From Veillonella parvula (lineage in GTDB: Bacteria > Bacillota > Negativicutes > Veillonellales > Veillonellaceae): 64,000 bases of DNA. Position 1 is the first letter of the stretch. Each line of letters opens with the position of its first letter. The notes below the pieces were generated by a model, which did not search any database, had not been told where the DNA came from, and saw only the letters and a program-made list of their open reading frames with translations. The position numbers were made by a program, and so were the translations under genes. Positions 1 through 8,353 of this stretch are shown piece after piece. The stretch lies in NCBI RefSeq assembly GCF_902810435.1, contig NZ_LR778174.1:1289501-1353500 (forward strand), in the 5' to 3' direction.

Positions 1-786
1 TGCTACGCCACCAGTCATTGTCATGCCTTCATCAGCAGCAAATACCGGGATTTTAGCAGCATCTGTAATTTGTGCCAAGTTAGCCATAGCAGATGCTAAT
101 ACATTATCTGTTGGTGTATAAATAGCTTGCACATCTTGGTTTACAAGATTTGTAGCTGCTTGTTGAATATCATTTACGTTGGAAACAGTTGCCTCTACGA
201 CAGTAATACCTTTTGTAGCAGCATACGCTTTCATTTTTTCAACTTGCAATTGGGAGTTGATTTCAGAGGATGTATAAATGGCACCAATACGCTTTACGTT
301 CGGTACTAATGCTATGATAAGATCAACCTCTTTTTCAACAGGTGTCATGTCGGATGTACCAGATACATTACCACCAGGGCGTTCATTAGATTGAACGAGT
401 TTAGCTGTCACGTAGTCTGTAATAGCTGTACCCATGATTGGCATGTCATGAGAAGCATTTGCCATCGTCTGAGCCGCAGGTGTTGCAATAGCTAATACTA
501 AATCTTTTTTATCAGATACGAAACGTTGTGCAATGCTGTTCAAATTAGATTGGTCAGCCTGTGCATTTTGTTGGTCAATTTTAATATTTTGACCATCTTT
601 ATAACCTTTAGCCGCTAAAGCATCTACGAAGCCCTTATTAGCAGCATCAAGAGATGGATGTTCTACTAATTGAATAACACCAATTTTTTTTTGGTCATTA
701 GTTGCGGTATTGGAACCACAACCGGCTACCATTGCCATAACAGCAATGGCACTAAGTGCCACTGCAATACCTTTTTTCCAGTTCAT
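1..786 (-). CDS. ABC transporter substrate-binding lipoprotein (3' end cut by window edge)
   Basis: Only the first 262 codons are present; the gene runs off the left edge. The N-terminus (MNWKKGIAVALSAIAVMAM, then VAGC) is a lipoprotein signal with the acylated Cys at residue 23. The mature part belongs to the ABC_sub_bind (DUF534/TrpX-like) family of periplasmic binding proteins, shown by GVIQLVEHPSLDAANKGF and an NAQADQSNLNSIAQRFVSD segment. It should sit in the outer leaflet of the inner membrane and pass a small ligand to an ABC permease encoded further left. A ribosome site (TAAGGAGTT) lies 5-6 nt before the ATG at 786. It is a close tandem paralogue of the next gene (24 nt away) and is probably co-transcribed with it. 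The ligand, possibly an aromatic amino acid, cannot be read from sequence. Confidence 0.85.
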   Translation of the reverse strand, partial: MNWKKGIAVALSAIAVMAMVAGCGSNTATNDQKKIGVIQLVEHPSLDAANKGFVDALAAKGYKDGQNIKIDQQNAQADQSNLNSIAQRFVSDKKDLVLAIATPAAQTMANASHDMPIMGTAITDYVTAKLVQSNERPGGNVSGTSDMTPVEKEVDLIIALVPNVKRIGAIYTSSEINSQLQVEKMKAYAATKGITVVEATVSNVNDIQQAATNLVNQDVQAIYTPTDNVLASAMANLAQITDAAKIPVFAADEGMTMTGGVA

Positions 787-810
787 GTATAACTCCTTAC
801 CAGTTATGTA

Positions 811-1788
811 TTAAATCATAGTCGCCTTGTTCATCAAATCCTCTGGTAAGGTGATGCCCAATTTTTCTAATTTATCTTTCCCCACAACTAATTTAAATTC
901 TTTCTGCATTTCGATAGGCATGTCTTCAACTTTAGCTTCGCCAGTTAAAATTTTTGCTGCCATCAAGCCTGTTTGGTAACCAAGCTTGTAGTAATCTACA
1001 GACAAGGACATAACGGCTCCACCTTTCACGTGGTTATCTTCACCGCCAAATACAGGAATTTTTGCTGGGTCGGTAATAGCTACGAGATTGCTCATAGCAG
1101 AAGCTACAACATTATCTGTTGGTACATATACAGCATCTACACGTTGAGATACGAGGTTTTGTGCCGCTTGTTGAATATCATTTACATTAGAAACTGTAAC
1201 TTCTTCAACTTTAATTCCTTTTGTAGCCGCATAAGCTTTCATCTTCTCCACTTGAATTTGAGAATTTACTTCGCTAGAGCTATAAATAGTGCCAATTGTT
1301 TTCGCATTCGGCATTACTTGTAAAATTAAATCTACTTGTTGCTCTACTGGATTCATGTCGGATGTACCAGACACATTACCGCCAGGTTTTTGATTAGATT
1401 TAACAAGTTTAGCTGCCTCGTAATCAGTAATAGCTGTACCTAAGATTGGAATATCATGAGTTGCATTCGCCATGGATTGAGCCGCTGGCGTAGCAATTGC
1501 TAAAATCAAGTTTTTCCGATCGGATACGAAACGCTGCGCAATGCTATTCAAATTAGATTGATCAGCTTGCGCATTTTGTTGATCAAAAGTAATCTTTTCT
1601 GCTAAACCTTTTTCTTTTAGCGCATCAACAAAACCCTTATTTGCCGCATCTAATGCAGGATGCTCTACCAATTGTACAACACCAACTTTGTATTCACCAT
1701 TCGATATAGTTCCATTTGAGCCACAGCCTGTAAACGCCATTAGTGCTGCCGCCGTGAGCGCTAGGGCAATACCTTTTTTTAAGTTCAT
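811..1788 (-). CDS. ABC transporter substrate-binding lipoprotein (TrpX/DUF534 family)
   Basis: Complete 325-residue periplasmic binding protein. The signal peptide MNLKKGIALALTAAALMAF ends in the lipobox FTGC (Cys22), predicting a membrane-anchored lipoprotein. The body has the two-lobed ABC_sub_bind pattern: VGVVQLVEHPALDAANKGF near residue 35, then LAIATPAAQSMANATHDIPI, NPVEQQVDLILQVMPNAKTI and VYVPTDNVVASAMSNL. The family serves importers often annotated as tryptophan/tyrosine transporters, but specificity is unproved. The gene precedes its truncated paralogue by 24 nt. Both proteins keep almost every structural motif, so this is a recent tandem duplication that may have split ligand range. 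A good sigma70 promoter lies 40-68 nt upstream. Confidence 0.88.
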   Translation of the reverse strand: MNLKKGIALALTAAALMAFTGCGSNGTISNGEYKVGVVQLVEHPALDAANKGFVDALKEKGLAEKITFDQQNAQADQSNLNSIAQRFVSDRKNLILAIATPAAQSMANATHDIPILGTAITDYEAAKLVKSNQKPGGNVSGTSDMNPVEQQVDLILQVMPNAKTIGTIYSSSEVNSQIQVEKMKAYAATKGIKVEEVTVSNVNDIQQAAQNLVSQRVDAVYVPTDNVVASAMSNLVAITDPAKIPVFGGEDNHVKGGAVMSLSVDYYKLGYQTGLMAAKILTGEAKVEDMPIEMQKEFKLVVGKDKLEKLGITLPEDLMNKATMI

Positions 1789-1827
1789 GGGGATTTCCTT
1801 CCTATCTGCAAAGATTATAATACTTTT

Positions 1828-1856
1828 ATTATAAACAAATTTATCTACTACATCAA
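1828..1856 (-). promoter_or_regulatory. Sigma70-type promoter with overlapping palindrome, upstream of the binding-protein genes
   Basis: On the minus strand TTGATG (1851-1856) is followed by exactly 17 nt and then TATAAT (1828-1833). A perfect 6+6 inverted repeat, CTACAT-CA-ATGTAG (1848-1861), covers the -35 element and would be a natural repressor site. A second TATAAT sits at 1814-1819. No T-box or riboswitch-like structure was seen in the leader. Confidence 0.6.
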
Positions 1857-1917
1857 TGTAGCAGGTTAAAGTATTTTATTTTTTATATATGCGAAAATAA
1901 AATAAGAAATCCACCTA

Positions 1918-2292
1918 TTAATCTAACGATGCTAACATATCCTCAGTCAATTCATTTGCCGCTAAAATATAGTCCTTAAGAGTTCCTTTGTCGAGAGCGA
2001 CCTTCATAACCGGCACTTCAAAGGGATCGAGGATAACGCACATCAAAATTTCACCGGTTACATAATAGCCAACCACTGCTTCGCCTTCTTCAGCATCTAA
2101 GGTTTCACGTTTTACTGTAACACAGTATGGTTTCATTACTTGTGCTGCCGCTTCTGCTACTTCTTCTCGATTTGCAATATACTCTTCAGCCTTCGTTTCG
2201 GGGATGTCAAAGATATCTACCTTTACGGTCTTAACCTCTGTCGCCTCTCCCTTCGCCGCCTCAATAGCTGCACCTAAATCTGTTTGATTCAT
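1918..2292 (-). CDS. Conserved hypothetical protein, 124 aa
   Basis: Small acidic protein with no signal peptide or membrane segment. The first half is helical and rich in Ala/Glu (AKGEATEVKTVKVDIFDIPE). The second half has short hydrophobic strands (VVGYYVTGEILMCVILDPFE). The ATG has a GAGGT ribosome site 7 nt upstream. It lies 50 nt downstream of the M18 aminopeptidase in the same direction, so it may be read through from that gene. I do not recognise the family. The composition looks native and nothing indicates transfer. Confidence 0.6.
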   Translation of the reverse strand: MNQTDLGAAIEAAKGEATEVKTVKVDIFDIPETKAEEYIANREEVAEAAAQVMKPYCVTVKRETLDAEEGEAVVGYYVTGEILMCVILDPFEVPVMKVALDKGTLKDYILAANELTEDMLASLD

Positions 2293-2342
2293 ATATACCT
2301 CACATAGAATGGACTTTCACCATCGGCAAAAGTCCCATCGCA

Positions 2343-3734
2343 TTAGATTGTTTCATCCGCCGCATTTAAGAATGCAACGTAGCATTGTTTTGCCTCGTAA
2401 ATATCAGCCTTAGATGTAACCTCCCAAGGAGCATGCATACTAAGTACGGCTACACCACAATCGATGACATTCATACCATAAAGGGCCATGATGTACGCAA
2501 TCGTACCGCCGCCACCGAGGTCTACCTTACCAAGTTCAGCAGTTTGATAAGTTACGTTATTAGACTCCATTACACGGCGGATAAAGCCCATGTACTCAGC
2601 ATTGGCATCGTTAGAACCAGCTTTACCACGAGAGCCAGTAAATTTATTGAATACTACACCCATACCAAGATAAGAAGCATTTTTCTTTTCATATGCAGAC
2701 GCATAGAGTGGATCATAGCCTGCACTTACATCGGAGGACAACATACGGGATTTTTCCAACGTACGGCGCACGCTCACCGAGTTAGGTTTACCCATAAGTG
2801 TTAAAATTTCAGCCACTGCATTTTCAAAGAAACGAGATTGCATGCCCGTAGCACCTACAGAACCAATTTCCTCTTTATCGACGAGTAAACAACAAGTAGT
2901 GCGCTTTACATTATCAACCTCAAGCATTGCCACCAAGGATGTATACGCGCATACGCGGTCATCTTGACCATACGCCATTACCATGGAACGATCAAAGCCC
3001 ATATCTCGAGCTTTACCTGCTGGTACGATTTCTAATTCAGCAGACAATAAGTCACGCTCAACAAAACCATATTCTTTTTCAAGAAGAGTATTGATAAACT
3101 TAGTAACCCCGTCTTTTTCTTCGTCTTTAACTGGACGGCTACCGATGAGTAAATCAAGAGCTTCCCCTTCAATTACTTTAGCTGCATTCTTTTGCATTTG
3201 CTCTTGACCTAAATGAGGCAACAAGTCAGTAATACAAAATACAGGATCAGTTTCTTTATCGCCAATATTAATATTGATACGAGTTCCATCTGTTTTTACC
3301 ACAACACCATGAATGGCAAGTGGCATTGCAACCCAGTGATACTTTTTAATACCACCATAATAGTGAGTGTCCCAAAATAAAAGATTACTATCTTCGTATT
3401 GAGGATTTTGTTTTACGTCAATACGTGGAGAGTCAATATGAGCCCCCAAGATATTCATGCCCAACTCGATATCATCAGTACCAATATTAAATAAAGCAAT
3501 AGATTTATCCATATGTGTGTAATAAATCTTATCACCAGCTTTAATTGACGTATTGCTTTTAATAATGTCATTTAGATTTACATAGCCCTTTGTTTCTGCC
3601 AATTCCACAGCTTGCACAACGCATTCACGTTCTGTTTTACCATTATCTAAAAATTGACGATATGTATCACTTAAAGCATATACCTTTTCCATAGTGGCAT
3701 CATCATAATTATGCCATGCATATTTACGTTCCAT
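2343..3734 (-). CDS. M18 family zinc aminopeptidase
   Basis: Cytosolic metallo-aminopeptidase of 463 residues, the normal M18 length. Zinc and catalytic residues are visible: GAHIDSPRID (His99, Asp101), VDKEEIGSVGATG near residue 285 (the Glu-Glu pair), SSDVSAGYDP with the Asp ligand, and SMHAPWEVTSKAD near the C-terminus with the last His. The family removes N-terminal residues, often acidic or hydrophobic, from peptides as dodecameric tetrahedral particles. This protein follows the longer 'aminopeptidase 1' subgroup and is only distantly similar to the second M18 enzyme at 15.9 kb. An AAAGGA ribosome site precedes the ATG. It is separated from the upstream exonuclease by a hairpin, so it probably has its own promoter. 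Confidence 0.92.
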   Translation of the reverse strand: MERKYAWHNYDDATMEKVYALSDTYRQFLDNGKTERECVVQAVELAETKGYVNLNDIIKSNTSIKAGDKIYYTHMDKSIALFNIGTDDIELGMNILGAHIDSPRIDVKQNPQYEDSNLLFWDTHYYGGIKKYHWVAMPLAIHGVVVKTDGTRININIGDKETDPVFCITDLLPHLGQEQMQKNAAKVIEGEALDLLIGSRPVKDEEKDGVTKFINTLLEKEYGFVERDLLSAELEIVPAGKARDMGFDRSMVMAYGQDDRVCAYTSLVAMLEVDNVKRTTCCLLVDKEEIGSVGATGMQSRFFENAVAEILTLMGKPNSVSVRRTLEKSRMLSSDVSAGYDPLYASAYEKKNASYLGMGVVFNKFTGSRGKAGSNDANAEYMGFIRRVMESNNVTYQTAELGKVDLGGGGTIAYIMALYGMNVIDCGVAVLSMHAPWEVTSKADIYEAKQCYVAFLNAADETI

Positions 3735-3757
3735 AATCTATCCTTTCTAAAAATTCA

Positions 3758-3786
3758 CACTCTAATATTTAGTACAACTTAGAGTG
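3758..3786 (-). terminator. Possible terminator after the LPS/exonuclease operon
   Basis: CACTCTAA and TTAGAGTG form an 8-bp stem around a 13-nt loop. On the minus strand it is followed by TGAATTTTT. It lies between the exonuclease stop and the next gene. The stem is weak and the T-run is displaced, so termination may be partial. Confidence 0.35.
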
Positions 3787-3806
3787 ATGAACCTAAGTTT
3801 ACAAAA

Positions 3807-4790
3807 TTATTTTTGGCGGTCCTTTTCAAGTTCCGCCCTGCGATATTCTAAATATTTTCGCTCTTTTTCGCGATTGATTTCAGACTTCTGAGTATATAGA
3901 GAACGAATTTCATCCGTACAATGGGTCAATACCTTTGTAATGTAGAATTTACAACTACCGGACTTAATCGTATATTTTCCAACTTTAAGTTGCACCGCAA
4001 AATCGCCATGTTTAGGACACACTCCGATAGCTAAGTGCTTATCCCCTTGTAATCGTTCAGGTCTTGTCATTTCTAAACGAGTTTGACAGTACGGACAGAA
4101 GGACATACGTACTCTTCTATCATGAACAATACGTTTTTTCTCAGAGAAATTTTCATACATAAAAAATGTCAAAATAGGAGGATATAGGAAAGGATTGTTA
4201 CTTTCCTTGCGAATTAGATCATAATGCAAAATCCCTTGTGCAATATCTAGAGTCTGACATATATGAGCCGTAAAGACAGCATCATGCAAAGCATTGTGAG
4301 CAGATAAATGCTCCGTCGATATATTGAGATCCTCTATAGCATGAGCCACAGAATACTGCTGACTTGTTCCATATCGTTGATAGGAATAAATCATCTGCGC
4401 ATCGACCCATTGATCATAAGATAATGCTTTCATCTTATGGAGCATAAGGTTCTCTCGTAGGATAAGAATATCGTCTGACCCCCATGAAAGTAGCATGTGT
4501 TCATCACCACACCATTTTTGAAAGTATTGCATAGCCGTCTTGAACGGCACACCATGATCGAGTTCACGAGAAGTTATGCCCGTCAATTCGCGCACATGTT
4601 TATGCATACGTGGCAAGTATTGAGGTTTAATGAACATTGTAAAATGATCTATAATGTCCATCTTTTCATTCAGTTTTACCGCTCCGATTTGAATGATTTC
4701 CCCTGTCAGCGGCATTTTAGTGCGCTTCATAAAGCTGATGTCGTTGCTATAAGGTTGATTCCATTCTAAATCAAATACAATATAGTTCAT
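3807..4790 (-). CDS. DEDDh 3'-5' exonuclease (DnaQ/RNase T-like) with C-terminal zinc-ribbon-like region
   Basis: Residues 1-185 are an RNase H-fold exonuclease domain with the DEDDh set: FDLEW (Asp7, Glu9), GSDD (Asp106 region) and HNALHD (His165, Asp170). These enzymes degrade single-stranded DNA or RNA ends with two metal ions. The C-terminal 140 residues carry CPYC and CPKHGDF, a likely zinc-binding unit, and then a very basic tail. The arrangement resembles the KapD-type stand-alone exonucleases of Firmicutes rather than a polymerase subunit. The start lies 4 nt after the glycosyltransferase stop and has no strong ribosome site, so translation is probably coupled. Its natural substrate is unknown. 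Confidence 0.85.
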   Translation of the reverse strand: MNYIVFDLEWNQPYSNDISFMKRTKMPLTGEIIQIGAVKLNEKMDIIDHFTMFIKPQYLPRMHKHVRELTGITSRELDHGVPFKTAMQYFQKWCGDEHMLLSWGSDDILILRENLMLHKMKALSYDQWVDAQMIYSYQRYGTSQQYSVAHAIEDLNISTEHLSAHNALHDAVFTAHICQTLDIAQGILHYDLIRKESNNPFLYPPILTFFMYENFSEKKRIVHDRRVRMSFCPYCQTRLEMTRPERLQGDKHLAIGVCPKHGDFAVQLKVGKYTIKSGSCKFYITKVLTHCTDEIRSLYTQKSEINREKERKYLEYRRAELEKDRQK

Positions 4791-4794
4791 ATGT

Positions 4795-5835
4795 TTATTT
4801 CGATTCTAAAAGCAACGTTTCCGCAGCTTTAATAACCTGTTCTTCAGAAATTATAGATAATCCTTTATAATTTCCTTCTTTAATAATTTTCTTCATACTT
4901 TTACCAATCTCATAAGAATCCATCGTTTCAAGAACGATAGCATGAGCTTGATAAGGTCCATAAAAGAATGGATTTGATGGCCCATACAGTGCCACAATTG
5001 GCACACCTTGACTGATGCCTACATGCATCGGTCCAGAGTCATTAGTAATTAACAGATTACAACGGCTCATAGCAGCTGCCAAAGGCCCTAACTGGAATTT
5101 CCCCGTAGCCACAATAGGCTTTGTTTCCATTTGTTCCACTACGGGCTGCACCATTTCAAGATCCATAGGTCCGCCAAAGAAAATCGTCTTACAACCTAAA
5201 CAACCAAAGTAATCTGCTACATGAGCAAAACGTTCAGCAGGCCAGCGTTTCTCAGGAACGGCGCTACCGATATTAAAACCAATGAGTATATCAGTATCAG
5301 TTACTCCATGTGTAGCGTAAAACTCTTGAGCCTGACGACGCCATTCTTCACAGGTTTCAATATGTAAACCAGAGTTAGAAGTATCTGTTACACCTAATTG
5401 CTCTAGTACATTAATGTACATATCCGCGGCATGACGAGTTTTACGATCTAACCGCGTATATTTTGTCATGAATGGTCTAAATAAAAAATGGCTCATACCA
5501 GTTGTGATAGGTGCATGAATCTTCCATGCTAAATATGAAGTACGCTCATTAGGATGTAAATTAATGACAATATCAGGTTTTCCCTTAGCATTAATTTCAC
5601 GAGCAACTTCATTGAGACCTGAGATACTATTATGGCGACCTTTTTTATCTACAACAATAAGTTCATCAATATTTGGATTATATTGCATTACTTGTTGTAA
5701 TTTTTCATCTATTACATACGTAATATGACTATGAGGAGCCGCTTTGCGAAGCACTTCTAAAAATGGAGTCGTTAATATAACATCTCCTAAATGCATTAAA
5801 AAGGGTACCACAATGCGCTTATAATCTAGTTCCAT
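4795..5835 (-). CDS. Glycosyltransferase family 9, LPS heptosyltransferase (WaaF-like)
   Basis: A GT9 (GT-B fold) enzyme of 346 residues. The N-terminus reads IVVPFLMHLGDVILTTPFLEV, the acceptor-side motif of heptosyltransferases. The nucleotide-binding half contains IGFNIGSAVPEKRWPAERFA, LITNDSGPMHVGISQGVP and VALYGPSNPFFYG. It should add a heptose from ADP-heptose to the LPS core at the cytoplasmic face of the inner membrane. The ATG overlaps the upstream GT9 stop (TAATG) behind an AAGGAA site. It follows the full ADP-heptose synthesis set, which supports the donor. Whether it makes the second or a later heptose linkage cannot be told. Confidence 0.88.
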   Translation of the reverse strand: MELDYKRIVVPFLMHLGDVILTTPFLEVLRKAAPHSHITYVIDEKLQQVMQYNPNIDELIVVDKKGRHNSISGLNEVAREINAKGKPDIVINLHPNERTSYLAWKIHAPITTGMSHFLFRPFMTKYTRLDRKTRHAADMYINVLEQLGVTDTSNSGLHIETCEEWRRQAQEFYATHGVTDTDILIGFNIGSAVPEKRWPAERFAHVADYFGCLGCKTIFFGGPMDLEMVQPVVEQMETKPIVATGKFQLGPLAAAMSRCNLLITNDSGPMHVGISQGVPIVALYGPSNPFFYGPYQAHAIVLETMDSYEIGKSMKKIIKEGNYKGLSIISEEQVIKAAETLLLESK

Positions 5836-6854
5836 TATAGTTCCTTTCCAAGTACTTGTTCATACACTGACCATACTGCGTCTACAGGAATTTGTGCCAT
5901 ACAGTCTGGATCATCTACTAGTGGTTGCTCAGGTGTAGCCTTAGATGTAGGTGAAATAATGAGATGTACATGACTGCCACCATAAGGACCTGTACGTTTA
6001 GGAGATGTTGTGCCAAACATGGCAATCAAAGGACGCTTCAAGGCATTTGCAATATGCAATGGTCCCGTATCGGCACTAATAAAAATTTGACAATGACGAA
6101 TCAACTCAATGAGTTCAGGCATTGTTGTAGATCCCACTAAATTAATGAGATTATCATTCTTTACGTAGTTCTCAATAAAAGTACCCTTCTCTGCGTCATC
6201 AGGGGCACCGGCGACAACAACCTTTTTACCAGATTCGCATAGACGAATACAAAGTTCTCCAAAATTAAGAAGTGGCCACTCCTTAACAATCCATCGTGCC
6301 CCTGGTACAACTACAATATATTCATCATCTACACCATGGCATTTCAACTTTTGTTTTATAGATTTCTCAGCCTCAACGTAGGCTGGCATAGGAAATTCAA
6401 TCTCCTCTACCTCGCCACCAAGTGCACGTACAGTATCAAGATACCGTTCGATAACATGGTCGTATTTATGCTCACCTACTAAGGCTTTATTAACTAGATT
6501 ACTTCCTTCGCGAAGCTCCCAGTAGCCATACTTTTCAGGTGAACCAGATAATAAAGATACAATGGCGCTTTTAGCAATACATTGAAGGTCCAGGGTCATA
6601 TCAAAATGACGACTATGCAAATCTTTGCGCAATTGATATAAATAAGCAGGCTTTTTGAGTCGTTTTTTATCGATAATAATCACATCATCGACCCAAGGTG
6701 TACCAGGCAAGAGGCTAGCAAACTGCTCGTGAATGGCCCATGTAATATGAGCATTAGGCCAATTCTTTCGCATAGCGTACAAGGTAGGCAATGCGTGAAT
6801 TACATCGCCTAAGGAACTCATCTTGATGATGAGTATATTCTTGTAATCTTTCAT
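5835..6854 (-). CDS. waaC: Glycosyltransferase family 9, LPS heptosyltransferase I-like (WaaC-like)
   Basis: 339-residue GT9 protein. The opening ILIIKMSSLGDVIHALPTL is the classic WaaC signature, with the Asp needed for acceptor deprotonation. The C-terminal donor domain has VVVPGARWIVKEWPLLNF, FISADTGPLHIANALKRP and MFGTTSPKRTGPYG, matching ADP-heptose binding. It probably adds the first L-glycero-D-manno-heptose to Kdo-lipid A. A GGAGGC site precedes the ATG and the gene lies 39 nt after gmhB. The waaC name rests on motif similarity and position and is less certain than the GT9 assignment. Confidence 0.87.
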   Translation of the reverse strand: MKDYKNILIIKMSSLGDVIHALPTLYAMRKNWPNAHITWAIHEQFASLLPGTPWVDDVIIIDKKRLKKPAYLYQLRKDLHSRHFDMTLDLQCIAKSAIVSLLSGSPEKYGYWELREGSNLVNKALVGEHKYDHVIERYLDTVRALGGEVEEIEFPMPAYVEAEKSIKQKLKCHGVDDEYIVVVPGARWIVKEWPLLNFGELCIRLCESGKKVVVAGAPDDAEKGTFIENYVKNDNLINLVGSTTMPELIELIRHCQIFISADTGPLHIANALKRPLIAMFGTTSPKRTGPYGGSHVHLIISPTSKATPEQPLVDDPDCMAQIPVDAVWSVYEQVLGKEL

Positions 6855-6893
6855 ATAGCCTCCACCCCCAAATACAACAACTCAATACACACA

Positions 6894-7388
6894 CTAAATT
6901 ATTGTTTTAATAAAATCTAATAAATTTGTACCTGTAAATAGGTAACCTTTAACCCCAGCGGCTTCAGCGGCATCAACATCACGCTGACTGTCACCTATAA
7001 GGAAACTCTCTGCAGGATTTACATCATAATCCTTAATGGCTTGATTAATCATGCCAGGTTTAGGTTTTCTACATTCACAATCCACCGCGTATAATGGAAC
7101 AGATCCTTCTTTATGATGAGGGCAGTAATAGAAATGTAAAATCGGTGCCCCACTGCGGTCTAGTTCATGAGCCATATGGTCATGTAAAATTTGAACATCA
7201 GACTCTTTATAGTAACCGCGAGCCACACCACTCTGATTTGTCACTACAATGAGATCATATCCCTTGCTATACGCATAGGCAAGCGCCTCTTTTGCACCGT
7301 CTACCCACTCTAAATCGCTGACTTTATATAGATAGCTAACATCTTTATTAATAACGCCATCGCGATCTAAAAATAATACCTTGCGCAT
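6894..7388 (-). CDS. gmhB: D-glycero-beta-D-manno-heptose 1,7-bisphosphate 7-phosphatase
   Basis: HAD-superfamily phosphatase of 164 residues, close to the usual GmhB size. Motif I is FLDRDGVIN (nucleophile Asp8, acid Asp10), motif II is VTNQSG near residue 51, and the late motif is IGDSQRDVDAA. Three Cys/His-rich positions around FYYCPHH and VDCECRKPKPG form the family zinc site. It removes the 7-phosphate between the kinase and nucleotidyltransferase steps of HldE. The ATG overlaps the hldD stop as TAATG. Its place in an unbroken hldE-hldD-gmhB-GT9 order makes the role secure. Confidence 0.93.
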   Translation of the reverse strand: MRKVLFLDRDGVINKDVSYLYKVSDLEWVDGAKEALAYAYSKGYDLIVVTNQSGVARGYYKESDVQILHDHMAHELDRSGAPILHFYYCPHHKEGSVPLYAVDCECRKPKPGMINQAIKDYDVNPAESFLIGDSQRDVDAAEAAGVKGYLFTGTNLLDFIKTII

Positions 7389-8353
7389 TAGCGTAAATAC
7401 CCTTCATTATTATCTAATAGTTCACAGTATTCTTTAACGGCATCTTCCATTTTATGGAACCCTTTATCATAGCCAGCTGCTAACAATTTAGTAGTATCAG
7501 CCTCTGTAAAGCTTTGATATTTGCCTTTTAACACCTCTGGGAATGGCACATATTCAATTTTGCCTTGACCATTGTAGTCGATTACAGCTTGCATGAATTG
7601 GTTAAAGCTATGAGCATTACCTGTACCACAGTTGAAAGTACCAGAGATTTCAGGGTGCTCCCAAAAATAAAAGTTTACATTAACTACGTCTTTTACATAG
7701 ATAAAGTCACGTGTTTGACCACCATCTTCGTAGCCATCCGTACCTTCAAAGAGGTTAATGATACCTGTTTCTTTATTTTTGTAGAACATTTGGCGTACTA
7801 AAGAAGCCATTTTATCTTTATGAGCTTCATTAGGACCATATACGTTAAAGTAACGTAAACCAACTACTTGTGCAGTATATTCACCTTCATATTTGCGTAC
7901 ATAACGGTCGAATAACAGCTTAGAATACGCATATGGATTAAGTGCTTCTTCAGCTTCAGGCTTTTCTACGAAACCATTTGTACCATTACCATATGTAGAT
8001 GCAGAGGATGCATAGATGAATGGAATACGGCGATCTTGGCAATAATGAAATAAATTTTTAGAACCTTCATAATTGTTCTTCATCATATATTTGCCATTAT
8101 ATTCCATCGTATCTGCACAAGCACCCTCGTGGAATACGACTTCAATTGGGCCTACATCGAATGTACCATCAGAAATGGCACAATCAAAATCATCACAATC
8201 GATGTAATCTAGAAATTCTAGATTTTGAATATTGCGAATCTTACGACCATCTGTAAGATCATCTACGATCAAAATATCAGTACGACCTCTGTCGTTAAGT
8301 GCTTTCACAATATTACTGCCAATAAAACCAGCACCACCTGTTACGATAATCAT
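7388..8353 (-). CDS. hldD: ADP-L-glycero-D-manno-heptose 6-epimerase
   Basis: Short-chain dehydrogenase-type epimerase of 321 residues. The NAD(P) loop TGGAGFIGSNIVKAL is at the N-terminus. Further motifs are IPFIYASSASTYGNG near residue 120 and the catalytic PYAYSKLLFD (Tyr-x3-Lys). FNVYGPNE and GGQTRDFIYVKDVV are typical of HldD. It converts ADP-D,D-heptose to the L,D form used by the heptosyltransferases. The start overlaps the last 4 nt of hldE (ATGA) with a GGAGGG ribosome site inside hldE, and its stop overlaps gmhB, so expression is tightly coupled. Confidence 0.94.
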   Translation of the reverse strand: MIIVTGGAGFIGSNIVKALNDRGRTDILIVDDLTDGRKIRNIQNLEFLDYIDCDDFDCAISDGTFDVGPIEVVFHEGACADTMEYNGKYMMKNNYEGSKNLFHYCQDRRIPFIYASSASTYGNGTNGFVEKPEAEEALNPYAYSKLLFDRYVRKYEGEYTAQVVGLRYFNVYGPNEAHKDKMASLVRQMFYKNKETGIINLFEGTDGYEDGGQTRDFIYVKDVVNVNFYFWEHPEISGTFNCGTGNAHSFNQFMQAVIDYNGQGKIEYVPFPEVLKGKYQSFTEADTTKLLAAGYDKGFHKMEDAVKEYCELLDNNEGYLR

